From: Glandiceps talaboti
Lineage: Eukaryota > Hemichordata > Enteropneusta > Spengelidae
Length of the DNA: 64,000 bases
Assembly: GCF_964340395.1 (NCBI RefSeq)
Contig: NC_135549.1
Coordinates: 2,767,501-2,831,500, forward strand
Direction: 5' to 3'
In this document: positions 11,811-24,100 of the stretch, piece by piece
Numbering within the stretch: position 1 is the stretch's first letter
Layout of the letters: each line of letters begins with the position of its first letter
Notes under the pieces: generated by a model
The model's input: the letters and a program-made list of their open reading frames with translations, nothing else
Databases searched by the model: none
What the model was told of the DNA's origin: nothing
Program-made: the position numbers and the translations under genes

Positions 11811-12500
11811 GTGTGTATGTGTGTTACCATATATACTTCTACAGAATAAACACACTAGTACACACAAATCCGATATTGAGTACGTGTGTTACCATATATA
11901 CCTTTACAGAATAAACACACTAGTACACACAAATCTGATATTGAGTAAACTGTGTTCGGTATATCGTGTATACAGCTAGTAAAACAATGAAGTGGTTTTA
12001 TGATCTAAAAGTAGCGATGAACGTACAAAATATATGAATTAACTAAAGTCTTAATTATTATAGATACATGTACATACTATGAAACATACACACGCACACT
12101 GACTAGGATGCCCCAATTTGTCGTTAACTTTGGATGTTAATGTTTAGTGGCTGTCTGGTACGCATGTCCAGGTATAAAGTGTTTGTCTGTTTGTGTGGGG
12201 TTTTTTTTTTTTTGTGTGTGTGTGTGTGTATGTGTATGTGTGTGTGTGTTTGTTTGTTTGTTTGTTTGTTTATTTATTTATTTGTGTTTTTGTTTATTGT
12301 TTATTGACAAACATGAAGAATTCCGTTGCGATAACTCTGTAAACTTTTACATGTAACAGTCCAAAGTTCCAATTACCACATTAAATTTGGCTCAGTTGCA
12401 TTACTTCAGAGTTCACTGGCGTAAAAGTCAATTTTTGCTCAGAAATAAAAATTGTTTGCGCTTTCCTAGTTACTGGCTATGTTTGTGTAGCGTGGGACCC
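11811..12500. other. No gene; short duplication and T/GT/TTTG microsatellite
   Basis: A segment of about 70 bases (GTGTGTTACCATATATAC onward) is tandemly repeated near 11817-11945. A poly(T), GT and TTTG compound tract occupies about 12200-12290. Confidence 0.6.
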
Positions 12501-12617
12501 CGGGGCACGCATGCATAAATCAGACTACTGTTTTCTTTTTCAAAAACAACTGGACCGGCAAATGAAGGAAACACTAAAAACAGCAACAAACAAAACACCA
12601 GTAATCACTACCATGCA

Positions 12618-12852
12618 AATATCGGCCAAAAGGCGTATGGATAATATTAAATTGCCAGTAATGTCACCTTGTTGTAATATTTGTAAGGAGTTTTGCTTTG
12701 ACATGATTTCATTTCTTCTTAACGCGTGACACTGTCTGCTTACTAGTGGCTAAATATATAATACAGTATATAGAGTGGTACACTATATATACAGTGTATA
12801 GTGTGGTATACTACATAGATAATAAACAATGTATAGAGTGGTATATTGTTGT
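12618..12852. repeat. Partial copy of duplicated block plus AT-rich minisatellite
   Basis: 12618-12745 matches 15496-15620 (landmarks GGCCAAAAGGCGTATGG and GTCACCTTGTTGTAA). As at 15.6 kb it runs straight into GTATAGAGTGGTATACTA-type units, here only a few. Confidence 0.8.
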
Positions 12853-13087
12853 AATTATTACCAACATATTTTGGCCTACCTGAGCTGACTTGCGTCAGAC
12901 AGAACAAACGTTGTGTTTGTAGTGTGGCTGCGTATGTACAAGGTTTGTGTTCCTTGTCTCTTGTCATACACACGCTATTCGTCAGTCCTACTGGGATTTC
13001 CGGGTAGACACGCTTAAATACCAATAACTATGTTCGTTCTCCATTGAGGACGCCCTAATGGATTCCCCCATTACAGAACACATCAAA

Positions 13088-13468
13088 CTGTTTTAGAGTA
13101 AATTGTTGCACAAAACGGCAAATGCTAAGCTCTTATGACCAGGATTCAGTGTGTCTCAAACAAATTGTGTGTGTCTCAAACACCCAAATGCTAAGCTTTT
13201 ATGACAAAGAGTGTAATTACTAGTATATAGGGACTGGAACACTAAAAACCGTTCATACAACATAAGTCTAGACGTGTTAATATAGATGACTTGTGTCAAA
13301 CTAAGGCAAAATATTATACACTTTTTGTCACAAAACCTTAGCATTTGGGTGTTTGAGACACACACAATTCTTGTTCGAAACACACACAATCCTTGTTCGA
13401 AACACACACAATCCTGGTCATAAGACCTTAGCATTTGCCGTTTTGTGCAACAATTTACTCTAAAACAG
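13088..13468. mobile_element. Dispersed fold-back repeat, copy 2, with long inverted arms
   Basis: Begins CTGTTTTAGAG and ends CTCTAAAACAG. Arms of about 130-150 bases carry the internal GTGTGTCTCAAACA repeats in opposite orientations and flank a short unique centre around 13220-13305. It has the structure of a non-autonomous fold-back element. Confidence 0.75.
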
Positions 13469-13573
13469 GACACATCAAAAGATGCGTCAGTTCCAGGCGA
13501 CAAAACAAACACTCCAGTCGAAACCACACCAACTTGTGTCTGCATCAACTCTCATTGACGGAACCTTGATGTC

Positions 13574-13702
13574 TTCTGTTTTAGAGTAAATTGTTGCAGA
13601 AAACAACCAAATGCTAAGGTCTTATGACCAGAATTGAGGTGTTCGAAACACACTGAATCCTGGTCATAAGAGTTTAGCATTTGGGGATTTTCTGCAACAA
13701 TG
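13574..13702. mobile_element. Dispersed fold-back repeat, compact palindromic copy
   Basis: Inverted arms 13591-13631 and 13658-13700 share TTGTTGCAGAAAA and CAAATGCTAA with the other copies. The loop is only about 26 bases. Confidence 0.7.
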
Positions 13703-13997
13703 TTTGAGACCGGTGTTTTCGGTGACCAACACCCCGTACAATTCTGACTCTCCGACGCGTCGCGACGCCCCAGCAGTGGCAGTCGCTCGATCATGGATTG
13801 GTGGGTACCCCGGCTTGTTAGCGAAATTTCATATGTACCCCTTTTCCAGTTAATATTTCAATGAAAAAGAACCCCCCACTTTTTTTATATAGTGAATCTG
13901 GGAGAAAATCACTTCAAAAACCCCATTCTTTCCGTCGTGTCAAAACCCCGTAGCGTATAAATCCAGAGCTATAACTTCAACGACACCTAATCCTTAC

Positions 13998-14156
<159 letters not shown>

Positions 14157-14763
14157 ATCGTACCCATATTCTCGGAGGGCGATCTGAAAAAGTACCCCCT
14201 TTTTACGATTCCATGGACCTAGATGGCCGACGAGATGCGAAACATCCATTGGACCGCGACCAAGAAAACAGGTCGTAAATTGTGATATTGCGATTCTGAA
14301 GCGTCACTTTCACGGTCATGCTCGCAGACGGTGTACGCGTTTCGCTCAAGGGACGACTTACTCCGTATGCAAGCAGGACTACTATCACGGCAGAGTACCA
14401 TCTAATTTGGATGAAGAATCATTGAAGTTTGAGCGTATCATACACCACTTTTAAAAATTTGATGTAGACACTGGACGTACGTACTCTACGAAAAGACACA
14501 GCGAGAGAGGGGTGAAAAAGGAGACACGAGAAATATCAGTGGAAAGCGGGATGGTCATCGAAAACACTGGACATCGCGTAGTAGACGTCTACTGACTGCT
14601 CGAGCGCTCTCTTCAACGTTGAAAGCGGCATTTGAGAGTTAATGTCAACAATTTACTCTGTTCGACAGACCAGAAGTTAGTGTGTCTTAGACACCACACG
14701 AAATTGTAACAGTGTGTAAAGCAGGATGCTTTGAAGAAGTCACCTCCGACTAACGCATCTTTT

Positions 14764-14925
14764 GATGTGTTCTGTGTTAGAGTAAATTGTAGCATAAAAC
14801 GTCAAATGCTAAGGTCTTATGACCAGGATTCAGTGTGTCTCAAACAAGGATTGTGTGTGTCTCAAACAAGAATTGTGTGTGTCTCAAACACCCAAATGCT
14901 AAGGTTATATGACAAAAAGTGTAAA
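14764..14925. mobile_element. Dispersed fold-back repeat, copy 4 (single arm)
   Basis: Same order as copy 1: TTTGATGTGTTCTG, GAGTAAATTGT, ATGCTAAGGTCTTATGACC, then three GTGTGTCTCAAACA units. It abuts the second copy of the segmental duplication. Confidence 0.75.
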
Positions 14926-14927
14926 AG

Positions 14928-15488
14928 GGATACGATAAAAGATGTGCGATTATTGGAAGATTGACACAACTTCTATAATAGTGCTGATTGTCTTCTAGAA
15001 TGTCAATTATGTAGATCACATTTATTTTATAGTCGTACACTGTTTGCACCTTGACATTTTTAATTGCATTAAATCAATGAAGCGGCACGGAAAAGAAACA
15101 CAGTTTAATTATTTTGAGCTGGGTCAGCTTTGTGGTCAAACATGACCAATGAACGATCGTCTTAAGTTGAAAGGCAACACTGCATCGGTCATTATTTATG
15201 TCACTATATAGTAAAGCATAATGTTTACGTAAAAGGTTAGTCTGGCATTGACTATAACGTATGACGATGTATCGTATGAAATGTTATTGTTGAAATCAAA
15301 CCTGCGTAATTAGTATGCATTCCAAACGTACCCGCTACATTAGTAACCATGTATAATGTCGATATCTCGCTTTCAGTGTCGACAAATGACTTTGTAGCGA
15401 CGAAAACTAAGATAAGTGACTCAATATACGACGAAGAATAGGTTCAGTGTAGAGAAACACAAATACCGAAATGGACTTTATTTCACTT
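14928..15488. repeat. Segmental duplication, copy 2
   Basis: Pairs with 7611-8115. This copy retains about 50 bases around 15160-15210 that the other lacks, plus a short insertion near 15358-15375. It is followed at 15490 by the block also found at 12618, so at least three sequence blocks have been shuffled together. Confidence 0.85.
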
Positions 15489-15611
15489 TTGCAATATCGG
15501 CCAAAAGGCGTATGGCTAATATTAAATTGCCAGTAATGTCACCTTGTTGTAATATTTGTAAGCAGCTTTGCTTTGACATGATTCCATTTCTTCTTAACGC
15601 CTGACACTGTC

Positions 15612-16318
15612 TGGTTACTAGTGGCTAAATATATAATACAGTGTATAGAGTGGTATACTATATAGATAATACAGTGTATAAAGTAGTACACTATATAGAT
15701 AATATAGAGTGGAGGATTACATGTATATAGATAATACAGTGTATAGTGATACACTATATAGATAATACACAGTGTATAGAGTGTTATATTATATAGATAA
15801 TACACAGCGTATAGTGATATACGGTATAGATAATACATAGTGTATAGTGATATACTATATAGATAATACAGTGCATAGAGTGGTATACTATATAGATAAT
15901 ACAGTGCATAGAGTGGTATACTATATAGATAATACAGTGCATAGAGTGGTATACTATATAGATAATGCAGTGTATAGAGTGATATATTATATAGATAATA
16001 CAGTGTATAGAGTGGTATACTATATAGATAATACAGTGTATAGAGTGAGATATTATATAGATAATACACAGTGTATAGTGGTATACTGTATAGATAAAAC
16101 AGTGATATAATAGATGGGTAATACAGTGTATAGTGATATACTAAATAGATAATAGTGTATAGTGATATACTTTATAGATAATGCACAGTTTAAAGTGATA
16201 TACTATATGGATAATACACAGTGTATAGTTATATACTATATAGATAATACACAGTGTATAATGATATACTATATAGATGATAGTGAATAGAGTGGTATAT
16301 TACATCAATAATACACAT
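15612..16318. repeat. AT-rich minisatellite, units of about 30-35 bp
   Basis: About 20 diverged units of the type GTATAGAGTGGTATACTA plus TATAGATAATACA. The units are partly self-complementary (TAGTATACCACTC next to TATACTATA), so the array could form cruciforms. Its tyrosine- and isoleucine-rich open frames on both strands are artefacts. Confidence 0.9.
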
Positions 16319-19250
16319 GATTAGAGGAGGCGACCACCACGAGGAAAACGTAAACATGTAATACGAAGGTCAAATCAAGCAAAAATACCGAGGTAAAATA
16401 GCAATGAACGATTAGCCGACATTTACATTGGATTTAAATCAGATTGAGTCTATCGATAACGTAATATCACAAGCTACGTTCATCATAGACGAGGACTAAG
16501 ACTCTTTCATTCACAGTACAGACAGTAAGCGAACTATTACAGTTTTAGTATTGAATGATAAACAACCATGGTTTGTGATGTTTGTATGTAATTAGTACAT
16601 TGTTATGAGAGCTACTATCGTAAAAAACAACAACATGAACAGGGTCAATCTTCTACCAGTTATTTATCTCACGTTGGTGACTTTTCCCTACAATGACGAT
16701 TTAGCGTTTCAATTTAATGTCAGATAAAAAGAAAAAGAAACTGCTCCCTTGAAATTCCCTTACAGACAAGTTCAAAAGAATTGTATAATGCTACCCAGCA
16801 GGCCCTTTGAAGTGATTCGTGACAGACCAATGATATTTACCTGATACATTGTCTGTGTGTTCTGTAATCAGTAGCCTTCATGGTAAACAAAGAGACGTCT
16901 AAATTTTCAACAAAAATACATTACTCATGCCCAGACTCGTGCTCAAGTTTCCGTTCTTCTACCAAAGTGATTGAGAACTGTATTATGACAAGAACCCAGT
17001 ACCGTCATGTAGTCAATATTTAATGTCATATAGGTTCACACAATACTTGGCTGAGGTTCACACAATAATTTTGGCTACAGCCCTGTTCTTGTCAATCATC
17101 CGATTACAACAAAAAAGGTGGACTACCAATAGCAGTATTTTTGTGCAATATTTAGGCGAGTAATCGAGTCGATACGATTGTCAAATGTTTCATTCAATAT
17201 CAGACACACTTGTCCGCCACCCTACAAATTAATCAAAACACCAAAATATGAAAAAATTAACAAAATTAATACAAGGCTCACCTCAATTCCCTGTTCTTGT
17301 TAGAGACAACAACTTAACCGTCAATCACGTAAAAGTCTTGGATCATCAGTTGACATGGAAAAAACCTTCAACATCGCAGTAGGTTAAGTCGAAATGTCTG
17401 ACATCCGAAGAAATGGCACAGATCTCACGTATTTGTGGGGATGGTTTCTCACAATTATATGCTAATTTTCACAAAAAGTATAAACTGGTATGAACGTATA
17501 CTATCATGTATATATGCAAAAATAGCTTATATCTACGGAAATATTCACCGACTAAGACCATGTGCGTCAAAATGTCCTAGTGTCCAAACAAACACTAACT
17601 AGAGCAGAGAAAGTATTGAAGTGTATCCAGTCCGATACAGTGGGTGATGACATCACAGTTACACCGTAAATGGAACCGCCCGCTCATATTATATGTAAAT
17701 GTATTATGCCTGGGCCTATAAATATAAGTATCTTTATAACCCGGATGTCAACATTCTACAGCTGTTCAAGGACATTCTGACCTAGTAATTAGTGGCGGGA
17801 TTCTATGCAAGAGGTTTTTTTTTAATTTGAATTCAACAAATATTTTTACAAATGTAAACGAAAAAAATATACACTATTGAAAATTCTCCGCGACCCTACA
17901 ACATTAGGTAGGCCTTCATGCTTTGTTATGCGATGGTTAGAAAAGTTGCCCTCTCTGTGTCAGTTATAGATGTTACCATTTCCAATTATTTTGATATTAG
18001 TATTTGTCGGAGTTGATTTTGAATAACATGTAAACGTGCCGACTCATAAATATTAACCAATTTTTATTTATTATATTACATATGATTTATGATATGGTAA
18101 AGATACTATACAATTAATTGTACTCGTCATGTCATTGTCAGTTTTATCTTTAAGGTCAAATTCCTTGTTTACAGAAATTCAAATAACGTATGACGTCATA
18201 GACGTTATCCAATTTCGTATTCCCAATATAACTAGGGAGTCTTTTCAGTATCAATCAAAAGTTTTCGACGAGCTTGGTCCTGTATCATATTTATCATTTT
18301 AAAGTTGTACAGTGCGGCCACAGTATGTAACTTTAACATTTCAGGTAATATTAGGGTTAAAAAAATATAACGTGAAAAATACGTGGTTGTTATCTGGTAG
18401 TAAAATGGTAGATGTTAAAGCGGGATCCTAAAGGGGCGGGATATGTGATACACAAGGCTTAGTTCGACTGTACCATTACCTTTTCTTGTCATAGCGACAG
18501 CCACGTCCGTCCATACAGCTTGTTGCATATATGAGAATCTCTACAACCAATCATTCTTACATTCAGTGTTCTTACTGTCAACCCGGTTTTTTTTCAAATA
18601 TTTTGCCGATATCAACCCTGACCATTGTACGCATTCAGGGCGAATCATTGATTTCTTATTTGGAATATTTTCAGATTCAGATTGAGTAACTGGTTTATTT
18701 AACTACCAATGAAATATGGTATCACACTTCTTTCATGTGTAAGTGTAAATATACTGAGTTACAGTTCTGCAAGTTGCTAGACATGAATGTATGATGTAAC
18801 ACCCAGTAATTAGGGGAATCATGTCGGGTAACTGTGACAGCATTACCAAATTCGACTACTCACCCGATTGTCTATCTAATGAGTCAACGAATAATCCATT
18901 TGTTTGTGTTGCGAAAATACTAGTATATGGCTCGTGAGGACAACATTCAAATTGTTAGTTTTCATTTTATATTAAGAATACCATAAGTTTATAGGTCTGT
19001 GACCTATATTTTGCAATTATTGAATTTTTATTTGATAAAGTTTTCCACCATGACAACATTTCTGTATTTTCCAATAAATTTAGTGTAACACATACACTCC
19101 ATCAACGTGGGCATTATTGTGTCATGTGCAGCATGACGACAGATGATCGATGCATACACAATTAGATATCATTACAAGTGAATTACACCAGGTGGAGTAT
19201 TCATTAAAAAGGAAATTCAAATTGATTTTTAATCATTATTCAATATTTAC
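16319..19250. other. No gene seen
   Basis: AT-rich DNA without open frames above 60 codons. No exon could be supported by splice sites and protein motifs on either strand. Confidence 0.5.
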
Positions 19251-19810
19251 CCTTCGTATTAACAGAACAACATGACGGATTTGCCTGTTTATAGCCATTG
19301 GTGTCATTTTTAAAGATTCCGTGATACTTCCCTTCGTATTAACAGAACAACATGACGGATTTGCCTGTTTATAGCCATTGGTGTCATTTTTAAAGATTCC
19401 GTGATACTTCCCTTCGTATTAACAGAACAACATGACGGATTTGCCTGTTTATAGCCATTGGTGTCATTTTTAAAGATTCCGTGATACTTCCCTTCGTATT
19501 AACAGAACAACATGACGGATTTGCCTGTTTATAGCCATTGGTGTCATTTTTAAAGATTCCGTGATACTTCCCTTCGTATTAACAGAACAACATGACGGAT
19601 TTGCCTGTTTATAGCCATTGGTGTCATTTTTAAAGATTCCGTGATACTTCCCTTCGTATTAACAGAACAACATGACGGATTTGCCTGTTTATAGCCATTG
19701 GTGTCATTTTTAAAGATTCCGTGATACTTCCCTTCGTATTAACAAAACAACATGACGGATTCGCCTGTTTATAGCCATTGGTATCATTTTTAAAGATTCC
19801 GTGATACTTC
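19251..19810. repeat. 80-bp tandem array, 7 copies
   Basis: Units begin CCTTCGTATTAACAGAACAA at 19251, 19331, 19411, 19491, 19571, 19651 and 19731. The first six appear identical; the last has three substitutions. That pattern suggests recent expansion from the left. Confidence 0.97.
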
Positions 19811-20039
19811 CTGAGTTTTCTTAAAGTTTAGTTTTCCACATGATGGGAGGATTCTATTCCTGAACAAATATTTGTCGTCACATTTTTTAAGTGACACGTG
19901 TACATATTAACCCCAAAAAAGTGAAACGTGGTCAGTCATAGCAAATGTTGTGTGATTGAAGTCATTGTGATGTGGACTGTTTTCTAATACATCAAAATAA
20001 CCGGCAAAACAAAACAAAACAAGAGTGTATTTGGTTCAT

Positions 20040-20590
20040 ATTCGTGACACAATTTGTTTATTAGGATACCTTCCTAACAAAACCAGACACCAAATTTATC
20101 ATCACGATGACATGCGTCCAAATGCAATAAAAAGGCAAGTCTTCGTCGAAGATATACTACAAAAATAAGGTGATGCACACACAATTAGACTTCTGTCAGT
20201 AGCTGACAGTTGTGTCGGGTTTGGTTGAAACTGGTCGATGCATGTCAGAGGACCACGTTGAATAGTTCGGGTCATTTGACCTTGAACATATAGGTCAAAT
20301 GTGAAGGGCTAATTAGAACATTCATCTAATGAGCCTCTAATGAGGTCTCTATCTCCAAAGCTTCCGGAATAAGTGGACAAAATGCGATTTCTAACAACAA
20401 AATGGCCGCCATTCGGTGAATGTTTAGGATAAAAGTGACACGCGTACGGACTATTATCTGACATTTGTGCCAGCTTTGGTTGAAATTGGCTCATGCATTT
20501 CAGTGATAAAAAAGGAAACGGACATACGTACGGACAGAATCTAACATAATTGTTTAATTTCCCTTGGGCTTCGGCCGTTGAGGGCGAAAT
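20040..20590. repeat. Probable dispersed-repeat DNA
   Basis: GCTTTGGTTGAAATTGG with CATGCATTTCAG (about 20470-20505) recurs in diverged form at about 20218-20255 (GGTTTGGTTGAAACTGG). It is followed by CATACGTACGGACAGA, a composition common in invertebrate SINE-like repeats. Family not identified. Confidence 0.4.
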
Positions 20591-20753
20591 ATCATTTAAG
20601 AATTAAGCATGGTTTTACTGAAAAGTCATATGACACCTCATTTATGTATGGACAAATTTACATGACTGCTATTGTTACATCAATAGACTGCAATGTTTTA
20701 TTTTTTATACTGAGGGTTTTGGGTACAATGGTGGTAAGTATACATTTCTTTGG

Positions 20754-20759
20754 TTTATT
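20754..20759 (-). promoter_or_regulatory. Candidate poly(A) signal for amidase gene A
   Basis: AATAAA on the minus strand about 390 bases past the stop of the amidase ending at 21149. It is the nearest canonical hexamer I noticed; support is positional only. Confidence 0.3.
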
Positions 20760-20870
20760 AGATCAATAACACAGGGTGCACCATTCGGTCTTTAAACATC
20801 AAGTTACTGACGACATTTATAACTTTGTTAAATAAACTGTTGGATTGTAATAGAGAATATCGATTCCAAC

Positions 20871-20960
20871 AATCAATAGGACAGTACAATATAGTTTCTT
20901 TGGAAAAGTAAATTTATCGTTCCAAAGTAACTATCATATGGTACTGTCCTTTTGGATTGT
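20871..20960. repeat. Hairpin / palindromic element
   Basis: Imperfect inverted arms of about 38 bases (AATCAATAGGACAGTAC and GTACTGTCCTTTTGGATT at the ends) lie around a 13-base loop, just beyond the 3' end of amidase gene A. Confidence 0.65.
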
Positions 20961-21148
20961 AATTCAAATCCATCACAAAATTCTTGTCGATTTCTTCAAG
21001 GAATTTCCTTTGTTATGATTGATAACCTACAATTCATAATATAATTGATTGAACAAAAACACTGTTGTCTGTTGAGAAAAAATTGTCATGCAACTTAAGT
21101 ACATACTTAGAGAATGCAATTACGGTTTCCGTCTTCGGGGAGCTTTCT

Positions 21149-24100
21149 TTAACATCCTATCTTGCCATCTCTGAGTTGCTCGTACGCATACGCTATTCTA
21201 AGAACCGTACTTTCGTCAAAGTGTTTTCCAACGATCATCATACCAATTGGGAGGCCTTGTGAAAAACCAGCATTGATACTTATCGCAGGGTGACCAGTCA
21301 AGTTGAATGGTTTCAGATTCCACGTTAGGCTTTGAATAGAAGCAAGGTGTTCTGTGAACATAAATTTTAAGTAGTTATTATTCACCATTCCTGTTGACTC
21401 AATCAATCATTAGAAGTCACGCCAGACCTTCTGATTAATTTATTTTAATTTTCAAAGTAAATAGCAATCACCAATGGAATTACAAATTAACGTTTTCATG
21501 ACTTTTGAAAATTACTTGTGTTTGAAGAGGAAGTGAAAACTAAACACAACTTGGAGTATTCATGATCGGATTTACTAATATATGAAAGTTTGTGATATGC
21601 TTTGTCTAAGATAAAAATATATGACTTTTTTGATGTATTATTCATAATTCTTTGAAATGGCGTTATCTTCCACAAGGAATGCTTTCCTAAACTATATGTC
21701 GAGTGAATGTACATATATCTGCCAAACACAAAATGTGGGTAAAGTCAGTGTAGAGCAAGGGCATGAGGCAATAATTCTTATTTAAATATTTAGTACATTT
21801 AAATAAAGACAAAAACCAACATGAAGACAATACAAGTAATTCCCAAAGATATCATACGTTCTGCCATGGTACCGTGATACATGATAAATATCTGTAGAAT
21901 GGCCAGGTACACAGGTATAAGGAGATTCCTATATCACGGCTGTTAGATCAATGGCATGGAGAAATACAACCTGTTGTTTATACGTCCCTGGTATAAGTAA
22001 GGACAGTGTTTGAGCACGAGCACGGCAGCGCGTCAGCTGGCATCTTTCAAGCGCGAGCGCACTAAGCGTCGACTTTGCGGCTTGATTATGTTCCATAACC
22101 TTGGTAACAGATAAGCATTACAAACACACTGAATCCATTCGTATACTTGTTTGTGGAGTCTCATATTATAAACTTATTCTGCAATTAAAATGTTTTCATT
22201 ATTTTTTAAAAGACCAGATATGTGCACATGTACATACATGTATCTATCACGATGTCGCTTATTTATATTTTTTCCCATTGTATTTCTGACTTTAATATCC
22301 AGAATCAAGAGTATGTGTAAGCATATAAAGTATTAAAATATATTATAAAAAACAAAGAAGCTTATAATCATTTTCGGGTTTCACTAGAATTGTTGCCCCA
22401 TGCCCCTGACGTGTAGAGTTAGCACTTTTCTTTTTCAATGTAGAATGGTCGCAATTCAAGTCAAAACAAGTCATAGGTAGAAAATAAAGGACGGATTTGA
22501 TGCACTTACTTTATGGCTTATTCTGTCAAATTTACAATGCCATTGATTACTCTATATGTCAGAGTATTTAATGTACAAACTGTATAATGAACACTAGTGT
22601 GCCACAAATCTGTGTAATTTTTACCTCTATGGGACAGATTACCGGACGATAATGGTTTAGGTTTTCCTGTTAAAGTAGGCATCACAATGCAGTCACAAGT
22701 CTCAAGTATTTTATCATATTCTTGTGTCATCTTCATAACAAGATTCTGACATTTTGCATAAAACCTGTTTCCATAGTTACGGTGTAGATATTCTCCAATT
22801 AACAGAAACCTCTGGACATGGAAAGAGATTGAAAATTACGACAGAAATAACAAAGTTCAAAGCATGATATTCGAATAATTATCATTCTCAAAACTTCTCA
22901 ACACGTACACATACAGATACACAGACAACGACACAGCTACGTACAGATATGGGACGCATACATACACAAACGCAAGTATTACATGGGCCCCTTTGACCGT
23001 TACGTACACTGCAGCAAATTTGAGCAAAATATTTCTTGAATACCCTGCACATTGTTACCTTCATATTTGGAGGCGCATCGTTGATCCTTGTTCCAACTGA
23101 GGAATGCATCGCATCTGCAAGATTGGTTGGATAGTAGCCTTTAAGTCCATAGCCTACACCTGGTACGATATAATAGTTGGATACCATAATAATTGTGTTA
23201 GCGTCCTATGCAGTGCATAATATGTATAATCATTCTGGACATGTATGTAGATATGAATGTTATTACATGAAAATATAGATTTTTATTTCAAATATCGACG
23301 TTATTACAAATGTCAGTTGTACAGAGCCTTCAATGTGACCCCCTAATTTCCTCGCCCCCTGTAATTACAGAAGGCTCCCTAACTATTTTGCTTGAGACCG
23401 TGATATGGTAAGTTTGGGTGTGAAGGATTTGATGAGCATTTGTTGACCCGTCTTTAGGATGTGATAACACGAAACCTTGGTAAATTGAATAAAATTAATT
23501 ACTGTCAGGACATTTTTCGTAATCACTCATAATAATAGCTTATAGTTATATAATTGTATACTTTGTGTCTTCAACCGTATGATAGAAAGTTGTCTTTTAT
23601 TCCCAACTAATGTATTTTTTCGAGTGGCGATATTCTGTGCAGTCGAGTGGCGATATTCTGTGCAGTTACATGTAATTAGTTATGATTGTTGACATCAAGT
23701 CAACATCATGCAATGGTCAGTATATCATGAGAGATATTTGGGTACTTTTTAAGGTTTTTTTTTACTGAAAATGACGACCTCACCTTTTGTAATCGGTTGA
23801 CGCCCTCCTTGACTGATGATTGTCGTCCACATCGTATTTGCGACTGAAAATATGGACAAATCAAAGAAGACCATTAAAGTGTCATGTTGATTCACAGGCG
23901 AGACATATAATTATATCACAATGCTCAGTCATAGTGAGTTACTCGCACAGCTATGAATTTAAACTGCAATATGCAATCAAGTAAATGACACGATGTGTAA
24001 TTGCTTACTCAATATATCACGTCAGTTAATCACCTGACAGTTTCTCTAATCTTATTCATTGTGAGTGAATTGTGCATATTATCATTATTGCGGTAACAAC

